Made by a program: the position numbers and the translations under genes. DNA of 64,000 bases from Molossus alvarezi (taxonomy: Eukaryota; Chordata; Mammalia; Chiroptera; Molossidae). Where the stretch lies: NCBI GenBank assembly GCA_037176705.1, contig CM073895.1:107547581-107611580 (forward strand). The letters run 5' to 3'. Below are positions 5,706 through 20,100 of the stretch, piece after piece (the stretch's first letter is position 1; every line of letters starts with the position of its first letter). The notes under the pieces are model-generated. The model had not been told where the DNA came from. It did no database searches and saw only the letters and a list, made by a program, of their open reading frames with translations.

Positions 5706-8700
5706 GGGGGAGTTGTAGAAGCCTCAGGCAAAGTCCCAGGCTCTCTGCATTTGAATCAAGCCATTGCTGTTCCCTTGGAATAAGTGGCCCTGGCCTTCCC
5801 TTCCCACCCCCTAACCCCACCCCCACTCCCCAGGCCCAGCCCAGGCCAGGCCACCTTGCTTAGGCCCATGCCTGTCTTTCTGGAAAAGAGCAGGGTAGGG
5901 TTTTCATCCTAAGTTCTGCAGCAGGCCTCTGGGCCTCAGAAAATTCACGCATTGGGTGCCTGCGTGCCTGCCCGTGTGTGACTTGGGGAAGAAAGAGCAG
6001 GGACTACAGGGCCGTGGGCATGTGGGAGCTCTCTGTACAACTTCCTCAGTCTTGCCCTGAGCCCCAAAGGGCTCTAGCCAGAGAGGGAGGGAGGGAGGGA
6101 GGAAAGAGAGAAGCAAGAAAAAGAACACATACGTACAGCCTATTGAGAAAGAAGCACAAAGACCCACCTCCAGGTACCGAGGATGCCATTGTAATATTCT
6201 GAAGGGAAAAGGAGCAAAGGAAAGGCCAACTCTTCTAGGCTGGCTCCGGGGCGAGGTCAGCCACTGCCCCTGTGTGTTCTCCCCGGGGCCACCAGACATA
6301 AGCTACAAAGCGATCTACACATGGCTGCCTTCTGTGCTGGTCTTGGAGGTGCCTAGGCAATGTCAAGCTGGGGCCCAACGCTGGCTGCTACTACTGCCAG
6401 GCCTGGGGCCAGTGAGCCAGAGGAGGTATGGGGCTCGCTGAGGCCAGGTGTTGTTGGTTTCAGAGAATTTAGGACCTCGTGAAGCGGGAGCCAAGACAGG
6501 CCAATCCTAGGGAAAAATCAATGGACACCGCTTGGGTGGGCCTGAATGTGCCGTGGGGCGGGGCCTCAGGCAATCACCAGGGTGGCCCAGACAGTGGGTG
6601 CTAGGTCACCAGAGTCCCAGGGACGGTGCGCGCCCGCCCACCGGGCTGCCTGCCCCGCCAGGGAAGGGCTCACCCATGGAACAGCAGCCTCCACCAGCAC
6701 GTGTGCCTGGGACGAAGCTGCCCCTCCAGCTCTCACCCCAATGCCAAAGGACTGACTCAGTTCTTCCCAGGGATGTCTCTGGTGCCTTTCAAGCTGCCGC
6801 TGTCCCTCCCTGCCACCCACCCCCACTCTGCAGCCCGCAGAAAGAGGGTCCCCGGAGCTCCGTGCGTGGGCAGGCCCTTTCAAAGGAACTGCCTGGGACC
6901 CCGGCAGCCTCAGCCTGGACCTCGATCCCCGGTGGTTTGCACAGCCACAAGGGATGGGGACGTCTCTTCCTGGTACTGGGATCCTGAGCTGGGTGGGGGC
7001 CCGGGGTGGGAAGGGAACCCTTTGCTCCTCAGGGAGGATGTTCCCAGTCGAGGTATCCCTCCTGATGTCTCACTACACTCTTAGGTCTCCCACCAGATCG
7101 TCTCCCTCCTCACGGGCCCGGAAGCCTTCCGTGAGAAACAAACCGCGCGGGCCGGCTCGGCGGCTGGCAGCCGCTCTTCCCTCGCCAGCCCACTGAACAT
7201 TCTCCAGGTCGAAAGGGAGGGGGAGATCTCCTCGGCCCTCTCAGGGTCTCTGCCCGGGCCGCCGCCGCCGCAGACTGACGCAAAGCCCGTGAACAGGACG
7301 AGAGCACGGCGATATTGAAATGTTTTATTGACTGATTCTGTATTTGTATTTGGCCAGAGGCCAAGGGGGGGAGGGGGGGAGGGAGCGAGGGAGGTGTGGA
7401 GGCCCGTGTGTGTCTGTGTGCGAGGGAGGGAGGGAGTGTCTGTGCGTGTGTGCCTCTCTCCGGCCCGCTTCCGGGTCTGCCCGCAGAACCGCGGTCACGC
7501 GATCGAGGCACCGAACGAGCGAGGACGACTTGCGGGGGACGCGAGACCGCGCCGGTTGCCTGGGCGACCGGAGAGACAGGTTGCCCGGCACCGGACTTGG
7601 CCGCTGCAACGGACAGCGACCGGGTCCACCAGTGGACCGGATCTCTAACGGGCCGTGACTGGGCGCTGCTGTGTCAGTGTGTGTGTGGGGGGGCGGGGCG
7701 GTGTGCGTGTCCGTGGGGGTGCGTGTGTGTGTGTGTCAGGGTGGGGGGGGCGAGGCCGGCTGGGGTTGGCCTGGTGTGCTGGGGGCTGGGCGGGCGCGGG
7801 CGGATCAGGCAATAACTATGAACACGTTGATTTGATGGACTTATGTTTCAAAAGTACTTATTTGACCTAAGACACGACAGTCCCTACCTCTCTGAAAACA
7901 GTTGCAGTGTGCACCAGGACCGTTTCCACTCCTGTGGATGGTTGACGTACCGGCGGCGCCGGCCCAAACCCCAGGCCACCGGGGTCCGGCTTCGCTGCCC
8001 GCAGCAGGTGTCCTCCGCCGGAACCCAGATCGCACAGAGAAGCTGCCTCCTCGCTCCGAGGAAATCCCCAAATCCGCCCGGGGATCCGCTTGCCCGCCTG
8101 ACCTTCCTCGGCACAGGAGGGGCCTAGGGGAGCAGTCCCTTCCACGACTCCGCGAAATTCCCTGTCCTGCAAGACAGGAGAGCTCTATGAGACTAGGGGG
8201 GTGAGAGAGAGGAGGAGAGGGAGACGGGGGCGGGGCGGGAGAGAGAGACACAGAGAGAGAGAGCGAGCGAGAGAGAGAGAAGCAGAGAACAGAGGAGAGA
8301 AGACAAGTGTCCCAAGCACCCTCCCGCTGCCGTGAATCGACCACGAGCCCGGGCTCCCGAGCGCTGGGCCACGCGTCTCCGTGGCCCCGTTAGTCAGGAT
8401 GCGATGCGATGCGATGTGATGCGATGCGATCCGGCTGGCCTCACTGTGACGTGTGGCAATCGCGCAGCACCTGCCCGGTGGCGGCTGTGATAAGCTCCGC
8501 ACAGAGGAGGTTGACAGCTGGCCGGGTCGGCGCACAGGGGGATGGGCCGTCAGGACGGGGGCGGGGCGAAGGGGGCGGGGCCGCGGCCGCCCTGAATGGT
8601 GGCAATTAGCAGCACACCTGCGCCCCGGGGAAAAGGAAGGCGGTGTGTAGGAGCAGGGTAGGGGCAAATGACACGCGGCAGTACCTGCCATGAAAACTAC

Positions 8701-11409
8701 TTTCACGGGTCTGAGAAATGCAGGTGGGGGCCTCATCCCTTACACTTACTTCTTGACACCTGTGTCGCGTGGAAACAAAATCCACGTGAATCGGCCTCTC
8801 CGAGCTGTGTCGTCCGTTTGCTTCTCCTCTTTACACATGTCCACTTTTCCCAGACAAAAAGGGGGTTTGGTGGACTGAAGAGGGTGACGGAGGGATTCCT
8901 GGCAGGACACCGCGAACCACTCCTGTGGCGGCGGGCCCCGAACCGGCGGGGCAACCCCCCCAAAAGTCCCGCCCTAGGCGAGCGCCCCCCTCCACCCGTG
9001 TGTTTGGGCCGCCGCCCCGACAACCCACCAAGCTCCAGTCCGATGGAAAAGCGGCAGATGTGTTCCACGGGACACCCCTCTACTGCTCGGCCCGCCTGCC
9101 TCCAGCTTCCCATGGGCCGGGGGCCCTACCCTTTGGGCACTGTGAAGCTTTCGCCCCCACTCCTCCCCTTGCCTGGCGCTGGAATCTCTGCCAAGGGCAA
9201 GTGGTGCGGCTGGGCGAGGAGGAGGCCTACTAAGGAAACTTGCCTGCCGTCAACCCCTCCTTCCTGTTCTCCCGTGGGGAATCTTGGTGTGACTCCACAT
9301 TGCTTCTTGAAGCAGTGAGTGTGTGGGGAAAGCCAAAGAGAATAAACTCATGAGGTGTTGCAGAGTTCCCTCTTCCCGCTCCCTCCTGCCCTCCCACTTG
9401 ACCATACCCCCTGCCCCCCTCCCACTCCCTCTCAAAGGCCGCCTGTGATGAAAATGGGACCTGCACCGCCGCTCACAGACACCAGAGAGGTGTGACTGGA
9501 CGATCCCCTGAATCACCGGCAGAGGGCTGTCCCCAGACTGGATCTTTGTGTTCTCATGGGGAAGGAGGTGGAGGAGACACTGCACATAACATCTGCTTTC
9601 CGCTCGCTCCGTGAATTTATTGCAACGTGAGTGCAAGTGAATGGAGCACAACCTGAACTCATGCACATTTATTACGGAAACGGAGCGAGCCCACCTACGC
9701 GTCTGGCCTAGGAAGCACAGGCAGGCTGTCAGCTCATCTAAAGAGCCTTTTCTGCCTCACATCCCCTTCTGTCTGGAAGTTTTTGTGTTTGAGTTCCTCG
9801 CCTAGATATTCCTGGTGCAGTTGGACTCCAAAAGTCTCCCCTTTTCTTTGGTCTATTCCTGGGAAGGACCTGCCTCTTTTGTCGCTTGGTTGCTTGGTTG
9901 CTTGGTCCATTCCTTTACACTCTTCTTTCCTCCTTCCTCTCTCCCTCCCTCCCTCCCTGCTGTCCCAACAACTTCAGGATGAGTGGTGTCTGAATTCTCC
10001 CCCTCTCCCCTTCCGTGCCCCCTCCTCTGCTGCACACTTCTGTGACAAATAGAGTCTGTTGGCCTGGTTCTCAAGACAAGGCCCTGCTAAACACGTCCCG
10101 CAAAGCTCTTTGGCTCTGTTTAACTTTCCTGCCTCGGTTTCTCCGTTCCTCTTCTCCCAGAATTATCCTGCCATTTCAGTGTCCAACTGCAAATCAAGGA
10201 AATACCCTCGGGTGAGGATTAACTGAAGAACCAGCACCAGCAGCAGCAGCAGCACCAGCAGCGGCAGCAGCGGCAGCAGCAGCTGCAGCAGAAGCACCAC
10301 CAACACCAGGACCCGCACCAGCACCAGCACCAGCACCAGCAACAACAAAGAATGACTCAAAAAACTCATCAGACTCAAAGATTACACCTCAGGTCCTGGG
10401 GTGAATTCTGTGGAAGGCCAGGAGACAAATAGGGGACCCTCTCTGACACATGCAGGAACTCCCTGACTTTCAAAGAGAGGGATTTTTGATGTCCTGACTT
10501 GTTTCTAGGTTCTCATTGCAGGGTAGTAAATATAAACATCACCTACGACCTCAGATCTGAACCCTTTTAAGAACACACAGTTCACTGGCATCTAGGACAT
10601 ATGTTCACATCCCCCTCCTGGGGTCCACTCCTTTGGGGTGATGTTTCAAACAACCCCTGGATCACGACTTAGGAGTCAGGGCTCTCCGGAGGAGAGTACC
10701 GTGTGTGTGCGCGCGTGTGCGCGTAGCAGGGGCCACATACACATAGGAACACAGGCGAGCTCAGGGGAGGCCTGTGTAGTGGCCTCACAGACCCAGAGAC
10801 CTACACTAAACTCACTGATGGTCCAAATTACAAAGGTGTTAACTAAATTCACTTGATGGGGGGTTGCCCATGTCCTAGGCCCGGACCTACCCTTGGAAAT
10901 CGGTGGTCGGAGGGAGGATCGGTGTGTCCTGTCTGTCCAGTTCAGTGCTCACCATCCATCCATCCACCCACCCACCCAACCATCTCTCCATCCATCCATG
11001 TGAAGGGTACCTAAAGGTGAGTTACCAAAATCGTCAGCTGGAGCACAGTGTTTCAGTACGAGTGTGCTTGTTGTTACCGAGACACAGGGTTACTGAGTCC
11101 ATTCATCCCCTACCAGGCCTCCCTGGACCCTCATCACTCCACACCGGCGTTTGGCCTGGGGAATCTATGACGCCGAGATGGACTCTTTAACTTCTCCTTG
11201 GATGCCCTGCACTTGCACCCCTAAACCGCCACCGCTCACCACCACCACCACCACCACCACCACCCAACCGCCACCTCACCCCCACCCACACCCTGCCCTT
11301 TCTCAGAGGGTGGAGGGCAGTTTTCGGCTTTGGCACATGGAGGCGAACTCTTTCAGCTCCAGACTGACCCTGCTCCCTTCCTGCAGCTTGGAATCAGTGG
11401 CCTAAGTGT
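5706..11409 (+). repeat. Unit 2 (5704 bp, type I with two type II-like sites)
   Basis: The core markers are type I (G at offset 1009, G/T at 1094/1096, T at 1981). However, offset 115 is C (5820) and offset 1316 is T (7021), bases otherwise typical of units 7-11. Offset 1741 is G (7446), 2916 is C, and (CAC)9 with G at 5606 is kept. The mixture suggests a conversion patch or an older branch of the type I lineage. Confidence 0.97.
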
Positions 11410-14400
11410 GGGGGAGTTGTAGAAGCCTCAGGCAAAGTCCCAGGCTCTCTGCATTTGAATCAAGCCATTGCTGTTCCCTTGGAATAAGTGGCCCTGGCCT
11501 TCCCTTCCCACCCCCTAACCCCATCCCCACTCCCCAGGCCCAGCCCAGGCCAGGCCACCTTGCTTAGGCCCATGCCTGTCTTTCTGGAAAAGAGCAGGGT
11601 AGGGTTTTCATCCTAAGTTCTGCAGCAGGCCTCTGGGCCTCAGAAAATTCACGCATTGGGTGCCTGCGTGCCTGCCCGTGTGTGACTTGGGGAAGAAAGA
11701 GCAGGGACTACAGGGCCGTGGGCATGTGGGAGCTCTCTGTACAACTTCCTCAGTCTTGCCCTGAGCCCCAAAGGGCTCTAGCCAGAGAGGGAGGGAGGGA
11801 GGGAGGAAAGAGAGAAGCAAGAAAAAGAACACATACGTACAGCCTATTGAGAAAGAAGCACAAAGACCCACCTCCAGGTACCGAGGATGCCATTGTAATA
11901 TTCTGAAGGGAAAAGGAGCAAAGGAAAGGCCAACTCTTCTAGGCTGGCTCCGGGGCGAGGTCAGCCACTGCCCCTGTGTGTTCTCCCCGGGGCCACCAGA
12001 CATAAGCTACAAAGCGATCTACACATGGCTGCCTTCTGTGCTGGTCTTGGAGGTGCCTAGGCAATGTCAAGCTGGGGCCCAACGCTGGCTGCTACTACTG
12101 CCAGGCCTGGGGCCAGTGAGCCAGAGGAGGTATGGGGCTCGCTGAGGCCAGGTGTTGTTGGTTTCAGAGAATTTAGGACCTCGTGAAGCGGGAGCCAAGA
12201 CAGGCCAATCCTAGGGAAAAATCAATGGACACCGCTTGGGTGGGCCTGAATGTGCCGTGGGGCGGGGCCTCAGGCAATCACCAGGGTGGCCCAGACAGTG
12301 GGTGCTAGGTCACCAGAGTCCCAGGGACGGTGCGCGCCCGCCCACCGGGCTGCCTGCCCCGCCAGGGAAGGGCTCACCCATGGAACAGCAGCCTCCACCA
12401 GCACGTGTGCCTGGGACGAAGCTGCCCCTCCAGCTCTCACCCCAATGCCAAAGGACTGACTCAGTTCTTCCCAGGGATGTCTCTGGTGCCTTTCAAGCTG
12501 CCGCTGTCCCTCCCTGCCACCCACCCCCACTCTGCAGCCCGCAGAAAGAGGGTCCCCGGAGCTCCGTGCGTGGGCAGGCCCTTTCAAAGGAACTGCCTGG
12601 GACCCCGGCAGCCTCAGCCTGGACCTCGATCCCCGGTGGTTTGCACAGCCACAAGGGATGGGGACGTCTCTTCCTGGTACTGGGATCCTGAGCTGGGTGG
12701 GGGCCCGGGGTGGGAAGGGAACCCTTTGCTCCTCAGGGAGGATGTTCCCAGTCGAGGTATCCCTCCTGATGTCTCACTACACTCTTAGGTCTCCCACCAG
12801 ATCGTCTCCCTCCTCACGGGCCCGGAAGCCTTCCGTGAGAAACAAACCGCGCGGGCCGGCTCGGCGGCTGGCAGCCGCTCTTCCCTCGCCAGCCCACTGA
12901 ACATTCTCCAGGTCGAAAGGGAGGGGGAGATCTCCTCGGCCCTCTCAGGGTCTCTGCCCGGGCCGCCGCCGCCGCAGACTGACGCAAAGCCCGTGAACAG
13001 GACGAGAGCACGGCGATATTGAAATGTTTTATTGACTGATTCTGTATTTGTATTTGGCCAGAGGCCAAGGGGGGGAGGGGGGGAGGGAGCGAGGGAGGTG
13101 TGGAGGCCCGTGTGTGTCTGTGTGCGAGGGAGGGAGGGAGTGTCTGTGCGTGTGTGCCTCTCTCCGGCCCGCTTCCGGGTCTGCCCGCAGAACCGCGGTC
13201 ACGCGATCGAGGCACCGAACGAGCGAGGACGACTTGCGGGGGACGCGAGACCGCGCCGGTTGCCTGGGCGACCGGAGAGACAGGTTGCCCGGCACCGGAC
13301 TTGGCCGCTGCAACGGACAGCGACCGGGTCCACCAGTGGACCGGATCTCTAACGGGCCGTGACTGGGCGCTGCTGTGTCAGTGTGTGTGTGGGGGGGCGG
13401 GGCGGTGTGCGTGTCCGTGGGGGTGCGTGTGTGTGTGTGTCAGGGTGGGGGGGGCGAGGCCGGCTGGGGTTGGCCTGGTGTGCTGGGGGCTGGGCGGGCG
13501 CGGGCGGATCAGGCAATAACTATGAACACGTTGATTTGATGGACTTATGTTTCAAAAGTACTTATTTGACCTAAGACACGACAGTCCCTACCTCTCTGAA
13601 AACAGTTGCAGTGTGCACCAGGACCGTTTCCACTCCTGTGGATGGTTGACGTACCGGCGGCGCCGGCCCAAACCCCAGGCCACCGGGGTCCGGCTTCGCT
13701 GCCCGCAGCAGGTGTCCTCCGCCGGAACCCAGATCGCACAGAGAAGCTGCCTCCTCGCTCCGAGGAAATCCCCAAATCCGCCCGGGGATCCGCTTGCCCG
13801 CCTGACCTTCCTCGGCACAGGAGGGGCCTAGGGGAGCAGTCCCTTCCACGACTCCGCGAAATTCCCTGTCCTGCAAGACAGGAGAGCTCTATGAGACTAG
13901 GGGGGTGAGAGAGAGGAGGAGAGGGAGACGGGGGCGGGGCGGGAGAGAGAGACACAGAGAGAGAGAGCGAGCGAGAGAGAGAGAAGCAGAGAACAGAGGA
14001 GAGAAGACAAGTGTCCCAAGCACCCTCCCGCTGCCGTGAATCGACCACGAGCCCGGGCTCCCGAGCGCTGGGCCACGCGTCTCCGTGGCCCCGTTAGTCA
14101 GGATGCGATGCGATGCGATGTGATGCGATGCGATCCGGCTGGCCTCACTGTGACGTGTGGCAATCGCGCAGCACCTGCCCGGTGGCGGCTGTGATAAGCT
14201 CCGCACAGAGGAGGTTGACAGCTGGCCGGGTCGGCGCACAGGGGGATGGGCCGTCAGGACGGGGGCGGGGCGAAGGGGGCGGGGCCGCGGCCGCCCTGAA
14301 TGGTGGCAATTAGCAGCACACCTGGGCCCCGGGGAAAAGGAAGGCGGTGTGTAGGAGCAGGGTAGGGGCAAATGACACGCGGCAGTACCTGCCATGAAAA

Positions 14401-17113
14401 CTACTTTCACGGGTCTGAGAAATGCAGGTGGGGGCCTCATCCCTTACACTTACTTCTTGACACCTGTGTCGCGTGGAAACAAAATCCACGTGAATCGGCC
14501 TCTCCGAGCTGTGTCGTCCGTTTGCTTCTCCTCTTTACACATGTCCACTTTTCCCAGACAAAAAGGGGGTTTGGTGGACTGAAGAGGGTGACGGAGGGAT
14601 TCCTGGCAGGACACCGCGAACCACTCCTGTGGCGGCGGGCCCCGAACCGGCGGGGCAACCCCCCCAAAAGTCCCGCCCTAGGCGAGCGCCCCCCTCCACC
14701 CGTGTGTTTGGGCCGCCGCCCCGACAACCCACCAAGCTCCAGTCCGATGGAAAAGCGGCAGATGTGTTCCACGGGACACCCCTCTACTGCTCGGCCCGCC
14801 TGCCTCCAGCTTCCCATGGGCCGGGGGCCCTACCCTTTGGGCACTGTGAAGCTTTCGCCCCCACTCCTCCCCTTGCCTGGCGCTGGAATCTCTGCCAAGG
14901 GCAAGTGGTGCGGCTGGGCGAGGAGGAGGCCTACTAAGGAAACTTGCCTGCCGTCAACCCCTCCTTCCTGTTCTCCCGTGGGGAATCTTGGTGTGACTCC
15001 ACATTGCTTCTTGAAGCAGTGAGTGTGTGGGGAAAGCCAAAGAGAATAAACTCATGAGGTGTTGCAGAGTTCCCTCTTCCCGCTCCCTCCTGCCCTCCCA
15101 CTTGACCATACCCCCTGCCCCCCTCCCACTCCCTCTCAAAGGCCGCCTGTGATGAAAATGGGACCTGCACCGCCGCTCACAGACACCAGAGAGGTGTGAC
15201 TGGACGATCCCCTGAATCACCGGCAGAGGGCTGTCCCCAGACTGGATCTTTGTGTTCTCATGGGGAAGGAGGTGGAGGAGACACTGCACATAACATCTGC
15301 TTTCCGCTCGCTCCGTGAATTTATTGCAACGTGAGTGCAAGTGAATGGAGCACAACCTGAACTCATGCACATTTATTACGGAAACGGAGCGAGCCCACCT
15401 ACGCGTCTGGCCTAGGAAGCACAGGCAGGCTGTCAGCTCATCTAAAGAGCCTTTTCTGCCTCACATCCCCTTCTGTCTGGAAGTTTTTGTGTTTGAGTTC
15501 CTCGCCTAGATATTCCTGGTGCAGTTGGACTCCAAAAGTCTCCCCTTTTCTTTGGTCTATTCCTGGGAAGGACCTGCCTCTTTTGTCGCTTGGTTGCTTG
15601 GTTGCTTGGTCCATTCCTTTACACTCTTCTTTCCTCCTTCCTCTCTCCCTCCCTCCCTCCCTGCTGTCCCAACAACTTCAGGATGAGTGGTGTCTGAATT
15701 CTCCCCCTCTCCCCTTCCGTGCCCCCTCCTCTGCTGCACACTTCTGTGACAAATAGAGTCTGTTGGCCTGGTTCTCAAGACAAGGCCCTGCTAAACACGT
15801 CCCGCAAAGCTCTTTGGCTCTGTTTAACTTTCCTGCCTCGGTTTCTCCGTTCCTCTTCTCCCAGAATTATCCTGCCATTTCAGTGTCCAACTGCAAATCA
15901 AGGAAATACCCTCGGGTGAGGATTAACTGAAGAACCAGCACCAGCAGCAGCAGCAGCACCAGCAGCGGCAGCAGCGGCAGCAGCAGCTGCAGCAGAAGCA
16001 CCACCAACACCAGGACCCGCACCAGCACCAGCACCAGCACCAGCAACAACAAAGAATGACTCAAAAAACTCATCAGACTCAAAGATTACACCTCAGGTCC
16101 TGGGGTGAATTCTGTGGAAGGCCAGGAGACAAATAGGGGACCCTCTCTGACACATGCAGGAACTCCCTGACTTTCAAAGAGAGGGATTTTTGATGTCCTG
16201 ACTTGTTTCTAGGTTCTCATTGCAGGGTAGTAAATATAAACATCACCTACGACCTCAGATCTGAACCCTTTTAAGAACACACAGTTCACTGGCATCTAGG
16301 ACATATGTTCACATCCCCCTCCTGGGGTCCACTCCTTTGGGGTGATGTTTCAAACAACCCCTGGATCACGACTTAGGAGTCAGGGCTCTCCGGAGGAGAG
16401 TACCGTGTGTGTGCGCGCGTGTGCGCGTAGCAGGGGCCACATACACATAGGAACACAGGCGAGCTCAGGGGAGGCCTGTGTAGTGGCCTCACAGACCCAG
16501 AGACCTACACTAAACTCACTGATGGTCCAAATTACAAAGGTGTTAACTAAATTCACTTGATGGGGGGTTGCCCATGTCCTAGGCCCGGACCTACCCTTGG
16601 AAATCGGTGGTCGGAGGGAGGATCGGTGTGTCCTGTCTGTCCAGTTCAGTGCTCACCATCCATCCATCCACCCACCCACCCAACCATCTCTCCATCCATC
16701 CATGTGAAGGGTACCTAAAGGTGAGTTACCAAAATCGTCAGCTGGAGCACAGTGTTTCAGTACGAGTGTGCTTGTTGTTACCGAGACACAGGGTTACTGA
16801 GTCCATTCATCCCCTACCAGGCCTCCCTGGACCCTCATCACTCCACACCGGCGTTTGGCCTGGGGAATCTATGACGCCGAGATGGACTCTTTAACTTCTC
16901 CTTGGATGCCCTGCACTTGCACCCCTAAACCGCCACCGCTCACCACCACCACCACCACCACCACCACCCAACCGCCACCTCACCCCCACCCACACCCTGC
17001 CCTTTCTCAGAGGGTGGAGGGCAGTTTTCGGCTTTGGCACATGGAGGCGAACTCTTTCAGCTCCAGACTGACCCTGCTCCCTTCCTGCAGCTTGGAATCA
17101 GTGGCCTAAGTGT
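11410..17113 (+). repeat. Unit 3 (5704 bp, type I, G at offset 2916)
   Basis: Type I at offsets 1009, 1094/1096 and 1981; T at 115, T at 1316, G at 1741. It carries C>G at 14325 (offset 2916, just after the GC-box cluster). That change is otherwise seen only in units 8 and 9, which are type II. (CAC)9 is kept. A variant shared across subtypes without the linked type II bases argues for short conversion tracts. Confidence 0.97.
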
Positions 17114-20100
17114 GGGGGAGTTGTAGAAGCCTCAGGCAAAGTCCCAGGCTCTCTGCATTTGAATCAAGCCATTGCTGTTCCCTTGGAATAAGTGGCCCTG
17201 GCCTTCCCTTCCCACCCCCTAACCCCATCCCCACTCCCCAGGCCCAGCCCAGGCCAGGCCACCTTGCTTAGGCCCATGCCTGTCTTTCTGGAAAAGAGCA
17301 GGGTAGGGTTTTCATCCTAAGTTCTGCAGCAGGCCTCTGGGCCTCAGAAAATTCACGCATTGGGTGCCTGCGTGCCTGCCCGTGTGTGACTTGGGGAAGA
17401 AAGAGCAGGGACTACAGGGCCGTGGGCATGTGGGAGCTCTCTGTACAACTTCCTCAGTCTTGCCCTGAGCCCCAAAGGGCTCTAGCCAGAGAGGGAGGGA
17501 GGGAGGGAGGAAAGAGAGAAGCAAGAAAAAGAACACATACGTACAGCCTATTGAGAAAGAAGCACAAAGACCCACCTCCAGGTACCGAGGATGCCATTGT
17601 AATATTCTGAAGGGAAAAGGAGCAAAGGAAAGGCCAACTCTTCTAGGCTGGCTCCGGGGCGAGGTCAGCCACTGCCCCTGTGTGTTCTCCCCGGGGCCAC
17701 CAGACATAAGCTACAAAGCGATCTACACATGGCTGCCTTCTGTGCTGGTCTTGGAGGTGCCTAGGCAATGTCAAGCTGGGGCCCAACGCTGGCTGCTACT
17801 ACTGCCAGGCCTGGGGCCAGTGAGCCAGAGGAGGTATGGGGCTCGCTGAGGCCAGGTGTTGTTGGTTTCAGAGAATTTAGGACCTCGTGAAGCGGGAGCC
17901 AAGACAGGCCAATCCTAGGGAAAAATCAATGGACACCGCTTGGGTGGGCCTGAATGTGCCGTGGGGCGGGGCCTCAGGCAATCACCAGGGTGGCCCAGAC
18001 AGTGGGTGCTAGGTCACCAGAGTCCCAGGGACGGTGCGCGCCCGCCCACCGGGCTGCCTGCCCCGCCAGGGAAGGGCTCACCCATGGAACAGCAGCCTCC
18101 ACCAGCACGTGTGCCTGGGACGAAGCTGCCCCTCCAGCTCTCACCCCAATGCCAAAGGACTGACTCAGTTCTTCCCAGGGATGTCTCTGGTGCCTTTCAA
18201 GCTGCCGCTGTCCCTCCCTGCCACCCACCCCCACTCTGCAGCCCGCAGAAAGAGGGTCCCCGGAGCTCCGTGCGTGGGCAGGCCCTTTCAAAGGAACTGC
18301 CTGGGACCCCGGCAGCCTCAGCCTGGACCTCGATCCCCGGTGGTTTGCACAGCCACAAGGGATGGGGACGTCTCTTCCTGGTACTGGGATCCTGAGCTGG
18401 GTGGGGGCCCGGGGTGGGAAGGGAACCCCTTGCTCCTCAGGGAGGATGTTCCCAGTCGAGGTATCCCTCCTGATGTCTCACTACACTCTTAGGTCTCCCA
18501 CCAGATCGTCTCCCTCCTCACGGGCCCGGAAGCCTTCCGTGAGAAACAAACCGCGCGGGCCGGCTCGGCGGCTGGCAGCCGCTCTTCCCTCGCCAGCCCA
18601 CTGAACATTCTCCAGGTCGAAAGGGAGGGGGAGATCTCCTCGGCCCTCTCAGGGTCTCTGCCCGGGCCGCCGCCGCCGCAGACTGACGCAAAGCCCGTGA
18701 ACAGGACGAGAGCACGGCGATATTGAAATGTTTTATTGACTGATTCTGTATTTGTATTTGGCCAGAGGCCAAGGGGGGGAGGGGGGGAGGGAGCGAGGGA
18801 GGTGTGGAGGCCCGTGTGTGTCTGTGTGCGAGGGAGGGAGGGAGTGTCTGTGCATGTGTGCCTCTCTCCGGCCCGCTTCCGGGTCTGCCCGCAGAACCGC
18901 GGTCACGCGATCGAGGCACCGAACGAGCGAGGACGACTTGCGGGGGACGCGAGACCGCGCCGGTTGCCTGGGCGACCGGAGAGACAGGTTGCCCGGCACC
19001 GGACTTGGCCGCTGCAACGGACAGCGACCGGGTCCACCAGTGGACCGGATCTCTAACGGGCCGTGACTGGGCGCTGCTGTGTCAGTGTGTGTGTGGGGGG
19101 GCGGGGCGGTGTGCGTGTCCGTGGGGGTGCGTGTGTGTGTGTGTCAGGGTGGGGGGGGCGAGGCCGGCTGGGGTTGGCCTGGTGTGCTGGGGGCTGGGCG
19201 GGCGCGGGCGGATCAGGCAATAACTATGAACACGTTGATTTGATGGACTTATGTTTCAAAAGTACTTATTTGACCTAAGACACGACAGTCCCTACCTCTC
19301 TGAAAACAGTTGCAGTGTGCACCAGGACCGTTTCCACTCCTGTGGATGGTTGACGTACCGGCGGCGCCGGCCCAAACCCCAGGCCACCGGGGTCCGGCTT
19401 CGCTGCCCGCAGCAGGTGTCCTCCGCCGGAACCCAGATCGCACAGAGAAGCTGCCTCCTCGCTCCGAGGAAATCCCCAAATCCGCCCGGGGATCCGCTTG
19501 CCCGCCTGACCTTCCTCGGCACAGGAGGGGCCTAGGGGAGCAGTCCCTTCCACGACTCCGCGAAATTCCCTGTCCTGCAAGACAGGAGAGCTCTATGAGA
19601 CTAGGGGGGTGAGAGAGAGGAGGAGAGGGAGACGGGGGCGGGGCGGGAGAGAGAGACACAGAGAGAGAGAGCGAGCGAGAGAGAGAGAAGCAGAGAACAG
19701 AGGAGAGAAGACAAGTGTCCCAAGCACCCTCCCGCTGCCGTGAATCGACCACGAGCCCGGGCTCCCGAGCGCTGGGCCACGCGTCTCCGTGGCCCCGTTA
19801 GTCAGGATGCGATGCGATGCGATGTGATGCGATGCGATCCGGCTGGCCTCACTGTGACGTGTGGCAATCGCGCAGCACCTGCCCGGTGGCGGCTGTGATA
19901 AGCTCCGCACAGAGGAGGTTGACAGCTGGCCGGGTCGGCGCACAGGGGGATGGGCCGTCAGGACGGGGGCGGGGCGAAGGGGGCGGGGCCGCGGCCGCCC
20001 TGAATGGTGGCAATTAGCAGCACACCTGCGCCCCGGGGAAAAGGAAGGCGGTGTGTAGGAGCAGGGTAGGGGCAAATGACACGCGGCAGTACCTGCCATG